In this document: positions 8,695-18,381 of the stretch, one piece after another
How the letters are laid out: each line of letters begins with the position of its first letter
Numbering within the stretch: position 1 is the first letter of the stretch
DNA from: Synergistaceae bacterium
Lineage (GTDB): Bacteria; Synergistota; Synergistia; Synergistales; Aminobacteriaceae
Direction of reading: 5' to 3'
Assembly: GCA_017450125.1 (NCBI GenBank)
Contig: JAFSWZ010000010.1
Location: 1 to 64,000 of the forward strand
Length of the DNA: 64,000 bases
Translations under genes and position numbers: made by a program
The notes under the pieces: generated by a model
What the model was told of the DNA's origin: nothing
What the model saw: only the letters and a program-made list of their open reading frames with translations
Database searches by the model: none

Positions 8695-9684
8695 CTACTG
8701 CGTTGTGTCCTTCCTGAAAGCCTTGATGCTCCGCCTTTGCTGATAACGAGCCGCAGAATCCGGGCAGAGTGTCGCAAGAACCATCTTCACCTTCTGCTTG
8801 AGCGGAAGAAACCTGTTCTTCATCGCGAGCGGAAACAGCCTCCTCATCTCAGACTTGGCAGAAAGATACTCCTCCATGTATTCCTTCTTCTGCCCCGCGC
8901 ACACAATGTAGTTCAGCAGGAGAAAATTATTCGCCCATATGTGCCAGTTGAAGGCTTCGGTGATTTCCGGGCTGCTGATCGTCATGCAGTCTCTGATGTA
9001 CAGGATATTCCTAAGAGCGTTCATGCCGTGCCTGACTTCCTTCACTGTACAGCCGCTGTTGGGATTGTTCAGCCTGTAGTTGTAGACGCGCCTGTGTCCC
9101 ACAGCTACGCGTTCGGAATACATCGCAGACATTGTCGAGAAGTACAGCCCCTCACCGAACCACGGCACAGAGAACGACAAATTATGATTGCGTACAATCT
9201 CCATCTTGTAGCACTTGTTCCACGGGCCTACAGGAATAGACTTGTTGATGATTCCCGCTACAGCCTGCTTGTTGTCCCACACTCTGATGAAGTCTTCGTT
9301 GTTCTGGGCTCTGTCCCGAGTCGTGAAGACGCTGTCCGTCATCGACATATCTGCGTTATTATTCTCGAGGATGCCCACGAGGTATTCCACGCAGTCTGGT
9401 TCAAGCCAGTCGTCCCCGTCGGCAAACATAAGGTAATACCCCGACGCGACATCCAGCCCGGCGTTGCGTGCGGAACATGTGCCGCCGTTCTCTTTGTGAA
9501 TCACCCGCACTCTTGCGTCCTTAGCGGAATACTCGTCCGCGATAGCCCCGCTGTTGTCCGGCGAGCCGTCATCGACAAGGATGACCTCTAGGTTGTTGTA
9601 TGTCTGGCTGATGATGGAGTCAATTAACTTTGGCAGGAATGCTTCTGACCTGAACAATGGAACGATGAGAGAGACTTTCTTCAT
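8695..9684 (-). CDS. Family 2 glycosyltransferase
   Basis: 329 residues with a full GT-A domain in the first 220: VSLIVPLFRSEAFL strand, VDDGSPDNSGAIADEY nucleotide-binding loop, GGTCSARNAGLD, and the metal-binding FADGDDW motif. The C-terminal 100 residues are helical and basic. Such enzymes add sugars to surface polysaccharide, lipid-linked glycan or glycoprotein; donor and acceptor cannot be read from sequence. The ATG follows AGGGGGA by about six bases. It is a single-gene unit between two terminators. Its promoter carries an 11-base homopolymer in the spacer, which suggests phase-variable expression. Confidence 0.93.
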   Translation of the reverse strand: MKKVSLIVPLFRSEAFLPKLIDSIISQTYNNLEVILVDDGSPDNSGAIADEYSAKDARVRVIHKENGGTCSARNAGLDVASGYYLMFADGDDWLEPDCVEYLVGILENNNADMSMTDSVFTTRDRAQNNEDFIRVWDNKQAVAGIINKSIPVGPWNKCYKMEIVRNHNLSFSVPWFGEGLYFSTMSAMYSERVAVGHRRVYNYRLNNPNSGCTVKEVRHGMNALRNILYIRDCMTISSPEITEAFNWHIWANNFLLLNYIVCAGQKKEYMEEYLSAKSEMRRLFPLAMKNRFLPLKQKVKMVLATLCPDSAARYQQRRSIKAFRKDTTQ

Positions 9685-9725
9685 TTCGATTCCCCCTGAT
9701 AAACAATGTACTTGACATGTAAGTA

Positions 9726-9756
9726 ATTATACGGTAGGGGGGGGGGGCTTTGTCAA
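9726..9756 (-). promoter_or_regulatory. Sigma-70-type promoter with poly-C spacer driving the GT2 gene
   Basis: On the minus strand a perfect TTGACA (9756-9751) and a perfect TATAAT (9731-9726) are 19 bp apart. The spacer is AAG, eleven C, then TACCG. The optimum spacing is 17 bp, so the present tract would give a weak promoter and nine C a strong one. The predicted start of transcription is near 9719, about 35 bases before the ATG. Spacer-length switching of this type is known at porA and opc of Neisseria. Confidence 0.85.
9737..9747. repeat. G11/C11 homopolymer in promoter spacer
   Basis: Eleven consecutive G on the plus strand, much the longest G/C run I noticed in the window. It lies wholly within the spacer of the promoter of the GT2 gene. 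Confidence 0.95.
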
Positions 9757-9767
9757 GAGAAAAGTAT

Positions 9768-9795
9768 ATCCCCCTTCCGTTCGTTGAAAGGGGAT
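9768..9795 (-). terminator. Terminator after the Sel1-like gene
   Basis: On the minus strand ATCCCCTTT and AAGGGGGAT form a nine-base stem with one mismatch, followed by ATACTTTTCTC. It ends the upstream minus-strand operon immediately before the GT2 promoter, isolating that promoter. Confidence 0.65.
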
Positions 9796-9805
9796 GGTGT
9801 GTGAG

Positions 9806-10561
9806 CTACTGCTGGTCTTCCGTTATACTCCTGATGACTGGGATCTGTACTCCCTCAGGGATTTCTTCTTCGTCGTCAAAACTTATCGTGGGGTCATTCT
9901 TGGCCGCCTCTCTGGCCTTCTTTGCCCATTCGTCGGCTTTGGCTTCATTGTAGACAGGATAGCTGCTGTTTCTGTAGATTCTGCTCAGAACTTCCATCCC
10001 GAAAGCATCTCCCTGCTCCGCCGCCTTCGTCGCAAGCTCGATCGTCTGGTTCAGCGTCTCAGTGTCCTTGATGCTGTGCGTCATCCAGTCTGCCTTCTGA
10101 GCCTGAGCTCTGGCATATCCCGCGTCAGAGGCTTTGTCCAGCCATATGAATGACTCGTCGTGCTCGTTCAGATACCAGAAGTCAAGCTGGCTCAACATGT
10201 ACTGCGCCGGTGCGTAATCTTTGTATGCGGCTCTCCTGAGCCAGTAAGCCGCTTGGTGAAGGTTGACGTTAATGTTGAAGACCCTTGCGTACACATCTGC
10301 ATCATCGTACTCCGAAACCCCTTCGAATCTGACAGCAGAGAACATCGTGAAGAACAGAACTCCGAGCTCGTACTGGGCTTTAGGGTCGCCTTCAAGGTCG
10401 GGGCTGTCCTTGTCCATTGCGCGGGCAAAAAGATTCTCGACTGCCTCGAGGTTTATGCTCGCCGGGACTTCGGCGTACATTTCGCGCGTAAACCCGAATG
10501 ACGCAGAACTCATCAGCACCGCAAGAACTGCCGCCGCGAGAAAAATACTGTGTCTCCTCAT
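9806..10561 (-). CDS. Secreted Sel1-like repeat protein
   Basis: 251 residues with a signal peptide (MRRHSIFLAAAVLAVLMSSA, cleavage near SFG). The mature part has several Sel1/TPR-like helical hairpins: GDPKAQYELGVLFF, LHQAAYWLRRAAYKDYAPAQYMLSQL, SDAGYARAQAQKADWM and AAEQGDAFGMEVLSRIY. The tail is acidic. Sel1 repeats act as protein-binding scaffolds; the partner is unknown. GGAGG lies eight bases before the ATG. It follows another secreted protein gene by 12 bases, in the same direction. Confidence 0.82.
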   Translation of the reverse strand: MRRHSIFLAAAVLAVLMSSASFGFTREMYAEVPASINLEAVENLFARAMDKDSPDLEGDPKAQYELGVLFFTMFSAVRFEGVSEYDDADVYARVFNINVNLHQAAYWLRRAAYKDYAPAQYMLSQLDFWYLNEHDESFIWLDKASDAGYARAQAQKADWMTHSIKDTETLNQTIELATKAAEQGDAFGMEVLSRIYRNSSYPVYNEAKADEWAKKAREAAKNDPTISFDDEEEIPEGVQIPVIRSITEDQQ

Positions 10562-10573
10562 TGCCGCCGCCTC

Positions 10574-11173
10574 CTACTGCAGAAGCCACACTGTCATAGT
10601 GTTGCCGTCTTTCACAAGAACCGTGTTGCGGGGATATGCCGCCTTGCCGTCGCCCTTTTTGGCCTTGCGTAACGCCGTGAGCTTGCCGTCCTTCAGATTG
10701 ATTTTGTAGTTGTAGCCGGGATTACTCCAGAGATGCACAACCTCTACCCAGTCGGGGACTGTGAACTGCAGGGGCATCTGGTCATGCAGAGTCATCGGTC
10801 GCTCATTCGGGAGCTTGCCTTTCGTGCTGATGATAGGGTCTGCTTCCTCGCCGTTTCTGTCCTCAACCGTAAGTGTGAGCGTAGTGCCGTCATCCTCCCA
10901 CTTGGTAACTCTGTACTTCGCGTCAGGATGCCAGTAATCCGAAGCAGCAGGCGTTTCCTTCTTCTGGTTATCGTTGCCTCCCTGCTCTCTGTTTTCGTCC
11001 TTCATCTTCTGGATTATCATCCCGTTGCCGTCAATCGTCTTGCCTTCCGTGCCGTTCCTCAGCGTATCATCAATCGGCGATGGCTTTACTGCTTCCCTCT
11101 CCTCAGCGTACAGCACACCGCAGAACACAGCCGCACACAGCACAGCCGCCAACAACACCGCAAACTTCTTCAT
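10574..11173 (-). CDS. Secreted protein of unknown function
   Basis: 199 residues from the ATG preceded by GGAGG; upstream in-frame codons lack a site. A signal peptide covers about the first 24 residues, ending LYAEE. The middle (about 50-85) is hydrophilic and disordered-looking (DENREQGGNDNQKKE); the C-terminal 110 residues appear beta-rich, with Trp-containing strands (YRVTKWEDDGTTLTLTV, WVEVVHLWSNPGYNYKI) and end in TMTVWLLQ. I do not recognise a family. It is co-transcribed with the Sel1-like gene and has its own promoter. Confidence 0.75.
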   Translation of the reverse strand: MKKFAVLLAAVLCAAVFCGVLYAEEREAVKPSPIDDTLRNGTEGKTIDGNGMIIQKMKDENREQGGNDNQKKETPAASDYWHPDAKYRVTKWEDDGTTLTLTVEDRNGEEADPIISTKGKLPNERPMTLHDQMPLQFTVPDWVEVVHLWSNPGYNYKINLKDGKLTALRKAKKGDGKAAYPRNTVLVKDGNTMTVWLLQ

Positions 11174-11206
11174 GAACACTGCCTCCTTACGGTTAAAATT
11201 CTGGGT

Positions 11207-11235
11207 ATTATACAGCCCCTCCCTGTTCTGAACAA
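11207..11235 (-). promoter_or_regulatory. Promoter of the two secreted-protein genes
   Basis: On the minus strand TTGTTC and a perfect TATAAT are separated by 17 bp, 34 bases before the ATG at 11173. It overlaps a GC-rich inverted repeat (GCCCCT with GGGGC) that probably terminates the upstream ruvX transcript. Confidence 0.6.
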
Positions 11236-11248
11236 GAAGGGGCATAAG

Positions 11249-11659
11249 TTACTTGCGGTTAGCTTCCAGCCAGTCCTCGAGGATGATTACCGCCGCAACC
11301 TTGTCGACTTTCTTTCGCCGGCCTCTGCGCGACACATCAGCTTCAAGCATCGCCCTCTGCGCTATCACCGTCGTGAACCTCTCGTCCCACAACGTGAACT
11401 CACGCTCCGGGTACTTGGCCGACAACTCTGCGACAATCCCGCGCACCCTCTCTGCGGCCTCGCTGGGTTTGCCGTCAGTGCGTGAAGGAAGCCCGACAAC
11501 AATAATCTTCGGGTCATACTTCGTGAGTGCCTCGTCAAAATCCTCAAACCACGTCTCAGCGTTCCACACGCCGAGTCCCTGCGCGATTATCCCCGACGTG
11601 TCAGAGACTGCCGCACCGATTCTCACAGTGCCGATGTCAAGGGCTAATACTCTGCTCAC
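11249..11659 (-). CDS. ruvX: Holliday junction resolvase-like RNase H-fold protein
   Basis: 136 residues, typical of YqgF/RuvX. ALDIGTVRIGAAVSD contains the first catalytic Asp, VVGLP follows strand 3, and LWDERFTT holds later acidic residues. The family is thought to act on recombination intermediates or in rRNA 5' processing. I choose the GTG that overlaps the TGA of sdaAA (GTGA); the longer frame would run far into that gene. A homopolymer-free, ordinary housekeeping gene. Confidence 0.92.
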   Translation of the reverse strand: MSRVLALDIGTVRIGAAVSDTSGIIAQGLGVWNAETWFEDFDEALTKYDPKIIVVGLPSRTDGKPSEAAERVRGIVAELSAKYPEREFTLWDERFTTVIAQRAMLEADVSRRGRRKKVDKVAAVIILEDWLEANRK

Positions 11660-12540
11660 TCGTCTCTGTCCTTGCCGAATACTTGCTCCTTCAGCCTGCG
11701 TCCTGTCGGTGTAGCCGCGAGTCCTCCTCCTGCTGTCTCCTTCAGGGCAGGGCTCAGAGCGTCGCCGACGTTCCGCATCGCAACTATGCACTCATCGACG
11801 GGAATATACGCCTTTATCCCGGCAAGTGCCATGTCAGCCGACGAGAACGCTATCATCACGCCGGAAACATTGCGCTTTATGCACGGAATCTCCACTAACC
11901 CCGCAACAGGGTCGCACACAAGCCCGAGCTGGTTCGCAATCGCAATCGCACAAGCATCCGCACACTGTGCAGGTGTTCCGCCCATCAGCTCAACGAGTGA
12001 GGCCGCCGCCATTCCTGAGGCACTCCCGCACTCAGCCTGGCATCCTCCCTGCGCTCCGGCAATGCTCGCGTTCTTCGCAATCACTATCCCGAACGCTCCG
12101 GCCGTGAACATCGACATGACTATATCGCGCTTCTCTGCTCTGCCCTCGTCGAACAGAGACACAAGACAGCCCGGCATTATCCCGCAGCTTCCTGCAGTCG
12201 GTGTAGCGACAATCTTTCCCATCGAGGCATTGTAGCCAGCGACAGCAAGAGCCATCGACATTGCTTTAGTCATGAACTTTCCTGAGAGGCCGCCCGTCTC
12301 CGCGTAGTTCTTCATCTTGAAGCCCTCGCCGCCGGTTAAGCCTGACATTGAGCGGACGTGCTCGTCCTGCCCTGCCCTGACTGCCTCGCACATAACGTCA
12401 AAGCTCTTCTCCATACGCGCGAATATCTCTTCCGCCGAAACGTCCATAGCCTTCGACTGGTCAGCTAACACAAGCTCGCTGATTTTGCCGCTCCCTGCCG
12501 CATCCACAAGCTCACTGATTGTGTCATACTTAAGCAGCAT
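11656..12540 (-). CDS. sdaAA: L-serine dehydratase, iron-sulfur-dependent, alpha subunit
   Basis: 294 residues. The Cys residues that hold the 4Fe-4S cluster are visible in TAGSCGIMPG, QGGCQAECGSASGMAAA and the later VCDPVAGLVEIPC. With the beta subunit it deaminates serine to pyruvate and ammonia. The ATG is eight bases after AGGGGG; a GTG three codons earlier overlaps that site. The gene follows sdaAB by 12 bases, and a DAACS symporter gene lies before both, so the three form a serine use operon. Confidence 0.95.
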   Translation of the reverse strand: MLLKYDTISELVDAAGSGKISELVLADQSKAMDVSAEEIFARMEKSFDVMCEAVRAGQDEHVRSMSGLTGGEGFKMKNYAETGGLSGKFMTKAMSMALAVAGYNASMGKIVATPTAGSCGIMPGCLVSLFDEGRAEKRDIVMSMFTAGAFGIVIAKNASIAGAQGGCQAECGSASGMAAASLVELMGGTPAQCADACAIAIANQLGLVCDPVAGLVEIPCIKRNVSGVMIAFSSADMALAGIKAYIPVDECIVAMRNVGDALSPALKETAGGGLAATPTGRRLKEQVFGKDRDE

Positions 12541-12552
12541 TCTTCGCACCCC

Positions 12553-13221
12553 CTAGATTGCACGGATAAGCAGCGAGTTGATGACGTTGCTCAAGCCCCG
12601 CAGGTCTTCAGTCATTCCGGGCTCGGGCTGGCCGTCAATCTCTATCGTCATGAGTGCTTCGCCCCCGCGTTCCTTGCGCGACAAGTGGAAGTTGGAGATG
12701 TTCACGTGAGAGTACTTCAGCCTCATCAACGCCGTGACGTCCGCAATTACGCCCGGCCTGTCCCAGTGGAGCACAAGAATCGTGTTGTTCTCGCCGGTGA
12801 AGTCTACGCGCATTCCGTTCACGAGGTCAACGCGGATATTTCCGCCGCCGATGCTCGCACCCTCGACCGTGCCTTCCGTGCCGTCCTCTAACGTGAAGTG
12901 AATCCGTGCAGTGTTGGGGTGTGCTCCGGGAATGTCCTGCTCGATGAAGCGGTAGTCTATGCCTTCGTTCTTCGCGATGTCCAGTGCGTCGCGAATCTCA
13001 TCGCTGTAGCTGTGGTAGCCCATCACTCCGGCCAAGAGCGCGCGGTCTGTCCCGTGCCCCCTGTAAGTTCGCGCGAACGAGCCCGATAATGTTATGTCGA
13101 GCGTCTTGGGCTTCTTGCCGTCCATGACCTTATTTGCGACACGGCCAAGTCGTACCGCACCGGCAGTGTGAGAACTTGAGGGGCCAATCATTACCGGCCC
13201 TATGATGTCAAAAACGTTCAT
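12553..13221 (-). CDS. sdaAB: L-serine dehydratase, iron-sulfur-dependent, beta subunit
   Basis: 222 residues. MNVFDIIGPVMIGPSSSHTAG is the family opening with the SSSHT anion-binding loop, and an ACT domain occupies the last 75 residues (ILVLHWDRPGVIADVTALM). The split alpha/beta form is usual in anaerobic Firmicutes and related groups. Its ATG overlaps the TGA of the symporter gene, which indicates translational coupling and supports serine as the transported substrate. Confidence 0.95.
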   Translation of the reverse strand: MNVFDIIGPVMIGPSSSHTAGAVRLGRVANKVMDGKKPKTLDITLSGSFARTYRGHGTDRALLAGVMGYHSYSDEIRDALDIAKNEGIDYRFIEQDIPGAHPNTARIHFTLEDGTEGTVEGASIGGGNIRVDLVNGMRVDFTGENNTILVLHWDRPGVIADVTALMRLKYSHVNISNFHLSRKERGGEALMTIEIDGQPEPGMTEDLRGLSNVINSLLIRAI

Positions 13222-14408
13222 GCCTTAATCCACTTGTTATAGATTGCGTCAACGACAGTGCCGATTGCGTTGTCGCCTGAAACGTTGCACGCCGTCCCGA
13301 AGGAGTCCTGTGTAATGTACAATGCTACCATGATTGCACATATCGGCCCGTTGGGGTCTCCTGCTTCGGGCCCGAAAATCATATACAGGAAGGGAAGCGC
13401 AGTCATTATCGAGCCGCCGGGAGCTCCGGGAGAAGCTACCATAGCAACGCCGAGCGTCATGATGAACGGTATAACCGTCGCCAGGCTGATGGGAAGCTGG
13501 TTCATCATGCAGACCGCCGTAGCACAAGCCGTAATCGTAATCATCGACCCGCACATGTGAATGTTTGCGCAAAGAGGTACGACGAAGTTGCGGATCTCCG
13601 CGCTGATGCCGTCATGCTCCGCGCACTTGAGGTTGACGGGGATTGTTGCGGCTGAAGACTGCGTACCGAGTGCCGTCGCGTAGCCGGGTATCTGGTTGAT
13701 GATGAGCTTGATGGGGTTCTTGCCGCTGACTGCTCCGGCGATGAAGAACTGTATAACGATGTAGCACAGGTGCATTGCGATAACGACAAGGAACACCTTC
13801 CAGAGGATGCCCAGAATCGTGAAGGTCTTGCCTGAGTACGTCATGTCAACGAACGTCCCGCAGATGTACAGCGGAAGGAACGGGACGATTACGTTATTGA
13901 GCACCTTGTCAATGATGCCGGAAAAGTCCTTCATGCCGTTGTAGAGAGACATGCCGATTTCTTTGCCCTTCATTGCGGAGAGGCACAGGCCGAGCATGAA
14001 TGCCATCACGACCGCCGACAGCGTATCGAGGAGCGGAGGAATAGCGAGCGAGAAGTACGAGGCTACAGACTTGTCCGCTGTCTCCTGAATCTTGGCCAGA
14101 GCGTCGGGGCTCATGAAGCTCGGGAAGAGTGTATCGGAGATAACGAATGACGCGCTGCCTGCGATGAGGGTTGAGCCGTAAGCGAGAATAACTGTGATGA
14201 TGAGGAGTTTGCCTGCGCCCTGCGAGAGGTCAGCAATGCCCATCGTAACGTACGCAAGTATCATCAGCGGGATGACGAACTTCAGGAACGTGCTGAAGAT
14301 TCCTGATGCGGTTACGACCGTACGGCAGACCCACAAGGGCATGTACAGGCCGATGAGGATGCCGACAATAATAGCGATGATGAGTTTCGGGACGAGTCCC
14401 ATTTTCAT
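13218..14408 (-). CDS. Dicarboxylate/amino acid:cation (DAACS) symporter, probably for serine
   Basis: 396 residues with about eight to ten hydrophobic segments. The conserved re-entrant features are present as TQSSAATIPVNLKCA (serine-rich loop), GSMITITACATAV and SPGAPGGSIMTALP, and the sodium-binding region as SGDNAIGTVVDAIYN. DAACS members import glutamate, aspartate, C4-dicarboxylates or serine/threonine; overlap with serine dehydratase favours serine. The start is the ATG preceded by GGGGGT; the frame upstream of it is not protein-like for the family. Confidence 0.88.
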   Translation of the reverse strand: MKMGLVPKLIIAIIVGILIGLYMPLWVCRTVVTASGIFSTFLKFVIPLMILAYVTMGIADLSQGAGKLLIITVILAYGSTLIAGSASFVISDTLFPSFMSPDALAKIQETADKSVASYFSLAIPPLLDTLSAVVMAFMLGLCLSAMKGKEIGMSLYNGMKDFSGIIDKVLNNVIVPFLPLYICGTFVDMTYSGKTFTILGILWKVFLVVIAMHLCYIVIQFFIAGAVSGKNPIKLIINQIPGYATALGTQSSAATIPVNLKCAEHDGISAEIRNFVVPLCANIHMCGSMITITACATAVCMMNQLPISLATVIPFIMTLGVAMVASPGAPGGSIMTALPFLYMIFGPEAGDPNGPICAIMVALYITQDSFGTACNVSGDNAIGTVVDAIYNKWIKA

Positions 14409-14515
14409 GATGAATTTACCCCCTTGATAAATTGTATTGGAATGCAGAAAGTATATCGCAATAAAGTTAGTTGTGAACAGGCCGGAATGAAGTCTAAATT
14501 GTTGCAAGAGTGTAA

Positions 14516-14549
14516 ATATACCGCCGAAGCCTCTTGCTGACTCCGGCGG
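14516..14549 (-). terminator. Terminator after alaS
   Basis: On the minus strand CCGCCGGAG and CTTCGGCGG form a nine-base stem with one wobble, followed by TATATTTAC. It closes the dnaJ-acpS-slipin-alaS group. Confidence 0.65.
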
Positions 14550-14556
14550 GTAGTAG

Positions 14557-17184
14557 TTATTTCACCTGCTGTGAGAGAATCTCCCTCATCTTCGCAAGTG
14601 CTTCCTCAAGTTTCGCGCCGTCCTTGCCGCCTCCCTGCGCAAGGTTCTTCCTGCCGCCGCCCTTGCCTCCGAGAACAGCACACGCTTCCTTCACCAGTGC
14701 TCCGGCATTCACACCGAGACTTACCGCCTTATCATCTGCCATCACAACGAGCTGACATGCTCCGTCATCACTTGGCGACGCAAGAATCACTACGCTGCCT
14801 TCCTGCCTGGCTTTTGCCTTGTCGCCGATGTCCCTCAGCATGTTTGCCGGAATGTTCGGGAATCTTCCCGTATGCACAAGAACCCCGCCCGTCTCCTCGC
14901 GCTCAAAGAAACGTTCTGCGTTCTCGGTGAGTTCCCTCAGCTTCACGGCCTGAATCTCACTCCGTACAGTCTTAAGCTCGTCAACAAGTGCCTTCGCCTT
15001 GTCCACAAGTCCGTCCTCGTCAGTCGCGAGCAGTGCGGTCATCGATGCCCTCAGCGCAAACAGCTTCTGCATAATCGTAAGCACGTTCATTCCCGTAACA
15101 GCAAGAATGCGCCGTGTGCCTGAGCCTATGCTCTCCTCACGCAGAATCTTGAAGCTCCCGATGTCGCCCGTCCTCTTCACGTGAAGTCCTCCGCACAACT
15201 CCATCGAGAAGCCCGGAACATCAACCACTCTCACGACATCACCGTATTTCTCGTCAAAGAGTGCCTTAGCTCCGAGTGCCTGTGCCTCGTCCTTGCTGTG
15301 CTCGGAGATGTTCACCTCAACGTTCGCAAGAATCTCGGTGTTGATGATGCGTTCTGCCTCCGCTATCTCCTCGTCCGTTACAGCAGAATGATGCGTGAAG
15401 TCAAACCGCAGGAACTCGTCAGTTACAAGCGAGCCCGCCTGCCTCACGTGTCGGCCAAGTACGCGCCCTAATGCCTCGTGCAGAAGGTGCGTTGCCGTGT
15501 GGTTGCGGCGGATTGATGCCCTGCGTTCGTCATTGACCGTGCAGACTGCCTCGTCGCCCACGTTTATAGTTCCTTCACCTTTAACCGTGTGGACGATGAC
15601 TTTGCCGTGAGGTACTGTGTTGATGACGCTGAAAGTCTGTCCGTTCACCGTGATAGTTCCTGTGTCGCCGACCTCTCCGCCGCGTTCTGCGTAGAAGGGC
15701 GTAACGTCAAGCACTATCTCGAACTCCGGCGTGTCCTTGACGGTGTCAGTCCTGCCTTCGGGCGTGATGAGCGCAATAACGTTCCCCGTACCTGTGTGCG
15801 TCTCGTAGCCCGTGAAGCGTGTTGCTCCGTACTCGTTCTCGAGCTCCGTGTACACGTCTCCGGCAAGCGCGCTCCTCTTCTGCTTGCTCGAAGCCCGGGC
15901 ACGTTCACGCTGTCCCGTCATCTCGCGGGTGAAACCTTCCTCGTCAAGGGTGAAGCCCTGCTCACCGGCCATTTCGCGCGTAAGTTCCGGCGGGAAACCG
16001 TAAGTGTCATAGAGCGTGAATATAACATCGCCGGGAATCTCCGTTATGCCCTTCGCTTTAAGGGCGGCTGTCTCCTCGTCGAATAGCTCCGTGCCCTGAC
16101 GTAACGTCTTGTTGAACTTCTCCTCCTCGAGGCTGATTATCTGCTCGATTACGGGACGCTGTGTGATTAATTCGCGGTACGGGTCTCCCATTATGCCGAT
16201 GAGGATAGGCAGGTACTCATTCAGGAACATTCCTTCAAAGCCTAATAGTTTCCCGAAACGTACAGCCCTGCGCAATAACCTTCTCAGCACGTAGCCCGGC
16301 CCGTCGTTGCTCGGCAGAACTCCGTCCGCAAGCATGAAGGCAACACTCCTCACGTGGTCGGCAATCACCCTCACAGCCATATCATCGCGCGCGTTCTGTC
16401 CGTAGGTTATTCCGGCCTTCCTGCACGTGTGCTCAATCAGAGGAGTGAACAAATCCGTTTCGTAGTCCGTATCTACTCCCTGAACGACTGACGCAAGACG
16501 CTCTAAGCCCATTCCCGTATCAATATTCTTGTGGGGCAGAAGGGGAAGGCTTCCGTCCTTCTGGCGGTCGAACTGCGTGAAAACGAGATTCCAGATTTCC
16601 ATGTAGCGGTCGCAGTCGCACCCGACTCCGCACGTGGGCTTTCCGCATGAATACTTTTCGCCTCTGTCGTAGTAGATTTCACTGCACGGCCCGCAAGGTC
16701 CTGTGTCTCCCATGAACCAATAGTTGTCGTCCTGCCCGAAGCGGTAAATCTTTTCCGCAGGGAGGAACTTCCTCCAGACCTCGAAGGCTTCGTCGTCGTC
16801 CGTGTAGATTGTCGCGTACAGCCTCTCAGGTTCGAGCCCGACACGTTCGGTGAGGAACTCCCACGCCCACGAGATTGCTTCCTGCTTGAAGTAGCTACCC
16901 CACGTGAAGTTCCCCAGCATCTCAAAGAACGTGTGATGACGGGCTGTGCGTCCTACGTTCTCGATGTCATTGGTGCGCACACATTTCTGCGATGTAACTA
17001 CGCGGGGATATTCGGGGTCTTTTATGCCGAGATAGTAGGGCTTGAGGGGAACCATTCCAGCAATCGTGAACAGAAGCGACGGATCTTCAGGCACGAGCGA
17101 GAAGCTGGGAAGATGCTTTGCGCCTTTCTCCTCCCAGAATGAGACGAACATTTCACGGAGTTCTTTTGCGGTACGGTACTTCAT
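14557..17184 (-). CDS. alaS: Alanyl-tRNA synthetase
   Basis: 875 residues, full length. The class II catalytic core opens the protein ([20 protein letters not shown]; later [12 protein letters not shown] and [11 protein letters not shown]). The editing domain has the zinc-binding HTATHLLH and CGGLHV motifs in the usual region, and the C-terminal DHHA1 domain ends with [14 protein letters not shown]. It joins alanine to its tRNA and clears mischarged serine or glycine. Its ATG overlaps the stop of the slipin gene by four bases. Confidence 0.98.
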   Translation of the reverse strand: MKYRTAKELREMFVSFWEEKGAKHLPSFSLVPEDPSLLFTIAGMVPLKPYYLGIKDPEYPRVVTSQKCVRTNDIENVGRTARHHTFFEMLGNFTWGSYFKQEAISWAWEFLTERVGLEPERLYATIYTDDDEAFEVWRKFLPAEKIYRFGQDDNYWFMGDTGPCGPCSEIYYDRGEKYSCGKPTCGVGCDCDRYMEIWNLVFTQFDRQKDGSLPLLPHKNIDTGMGLERLASVVQGVDTDYETDLFTPLIEHTCRKAGITYGQNARDDMAVRVIADHVRSVAFMLADGVLPSNDGPGYVLRRLLRRAVRFGKLLGFEGMFLNEYLPILIGIMGDPYRELITQRPVIEQIISLEEEKFNKTLRQGTELFDEETAALKAKGITEIPGDVIFTLYDTYGFPPELTREMAGEQGFTLDEEGFTREMTGQRERARASSKQKRSALAGDVYTELENEYGATRFTGYETHTGTGNVIALITPEGRTDTVKDTPEFEIVLDVTPFYAERGGEVGDTGTITVNGQTFSVINTVPHGKVIVHTVKGEGTINVGDEAVCTVNDERRASIRRNHTATHLLHEALGRVLGRHVRQAGSLVTDEFLRFDFTHHSAVTDEEIAEAERIINTEILANVEVNISEHSKDEAQALGAKALFDEKYGDVVRVVDVPGFSMELCGGLHVKRTGDIGSFKILREESIGSGTRRILAVTGMNVLTIMQKLFALRASMTALLATDEDGLVDKAKALVDELKTVRSEIQAVKLRELTENAERFFEREETGGVLVHTGRFPNIPANMLRDIGDKAKARQEGSVVILASPSDDGACQLVVMADDKAVSLGVNAGALVKEACAVLGGKGGGRKNLAQGGGKDGAKLEEALAKMREILSQQVK

Positions 17185-17990
17185 GCCTTCACCTCTCCTT
17201 TCGTGAGCTTGTCGATGAACGGCTTAACGAGGTCAACAGGAATCGGGAAGAACGTTGTTGTGTTGCGCTCGCCGGAAATTTCCCTGATGGTCTGCAGGTA
17301 ACGCAGCTGAAGGGTTACCGGTGAGGCCTCCATCTTGCGCGCAGCCTCTGAGAGTTTCTCCGCCGCCTGAAGTTCGCCTTCCGCAGCAATAATCTTCGCA
17401 CGGCGTTCACGCTCTGCCTCTGCCTGACGTGCCATCGCGCGCTTCATTCCTTCGGGAAGTTCAAGCTCCTTCACCTCGACTGCACTGACCTTGATTCCCC
17501 ACGGGTCTGTTCTCTCGTCAATAATCTTCTGGAGCTCCTGGTTAATCTTCTCGCGCGAAGACAGAACTTCATCGAGCTCAACGCTTCCGACGACAGAACG
17601 CAATGTAGTCTGTGCGAGCTGGCTTGTTGCTACAACGTAATTTTCTACCTCAACGACTGACTTTGACGGCTCAAGAACGCGGAAGTACACGACAGCATTA
17701 ACCTTGATGGCTACGTTGTCCTTCGTGATGACTTCCTGAACCGGCACGTCGAGCGTCAGAATCCTCAAGTCAACCGTTACCGCGCGGTCAAGGAACGGAA
17801 GGATGAACACGATGCCGGGCCCTCTGCTCCCTACAAGCCGGCCAAGACGGAACAGCACCAGCCTGCGGTACTCAGGGACGACTCTTACTGCCATTGAGAG
17901 CACGATAAGCAGGAAGAACAGCACTACCGCCGAACTTCCCAGCCACGAAATTACTGCGCCGATGTCGAAATCAAGCGTACGAATTACCAT
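17181..17990 (-). CDS. Slipin / SPFH (band 7) membrane protein
   Basis: 269 residues. One hydrophobic segment (about 11-35) anchors the protein; the SPFH domain follows with [27 protein letters not shown] and [21 protein letters not shown] charged helical stretch ([25 protein letters not shown]) is the usual oligomerising coiled coil. Slipins are linked to ordered membrane domains. No NfeD-type protease gene is adjacent. It overlaps acpS by 20 bases and alaS by four, so it is tightly coupled in the operon. Confidence 0.92.
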   Translation of the reverse strand: MVIRTLDFDIGAVISWLGSSAVVLFFLLIVLSMAVRVVPEYRRLVLFRLGRLVGSRGPGIVFILPFLDRAVTVDLRILTLDVPVQEVITKDNVAIKVNAVVYFRVLEPSKSVVEVENYVVATSQLAQTTLRSVVGSVELDEVLSSREKINQELQKIIDERTDPWGIKVSAVEVKELELPEGMKRAMARQAEAERERRAKIIAAEGELQAAEKLSEAARKMEASPVTLQLRYLQTIREISGERNTTTFFPIPVDLVKPFIDKLTKGEVKA

Positions 17991-18381
17991 TAACTATCAC
18001 CTCATCATTGATTTTCTCTATTACTACCATTGCACAGGCATAATCCCCCTCGTGGGAGATTGACACAAAAATTTGCGCATTATTCTCAGGGTAACGCGCC
18101 GCCAAATCTCCCGACAGCTTCACCGCCGGAGCACCGTCCAAATCGTGAACAAGCTCGAAGTTACGGCTGAACATCACGGCACTTAACGTGAAGCCTGATG
18201 CCTTGATGAACGCCTCGCGAGCCGCAAAACACGCCGCGTAGCTCCCGAAACGCCCTGCACCCTTAGATTCTGCATAAGCGATTTCTTCTGCACTGAAGAG
18301 CTCATCGCGGAAGTAGTCAGACGCTAATGCTTCTTCAACCCGCGAGATACTGCACAAGTCTACGCCTATACCAGCAATCAT
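17971..18381 (-). CDS. acpS: Holo-[acyl-carrier-protein] synthase
   Basis: 136 residues. [16 protein letters not shown] supplies the magnesium-binding Asp8, and [12 protein letters not shown] the second acidic motif; [15 protein letters not shown] is the third conserved block. The enzyme moves phosphopantetheine from coenzyme A to acyl carrier protein. The ATG overlaps the dnaJ stop (ATGA) and its 3' end runs 20 bases into the slipin gene. Confidence 0.95.
   Translation of the reverse strand: MIAGIGVDLCSISRVEEALASDYFRDELFSAEEIAYAESKGAGRFGSYAACFAAREAFIKASGFTLSAVMFSRNFELVHDLDGAPAVKLSGDLAARYPENNAQIFVSISHEGDYACAMVVIEKINDEVIVNGNSYA

Noticed and set aside
8737-9591. Plus-strand open frame of 284 codons
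   Set aside because: Antisense to the GT2 gene, which has clear catalytic motifs; the product is His/Arg/Val-rich and resembles no protein.
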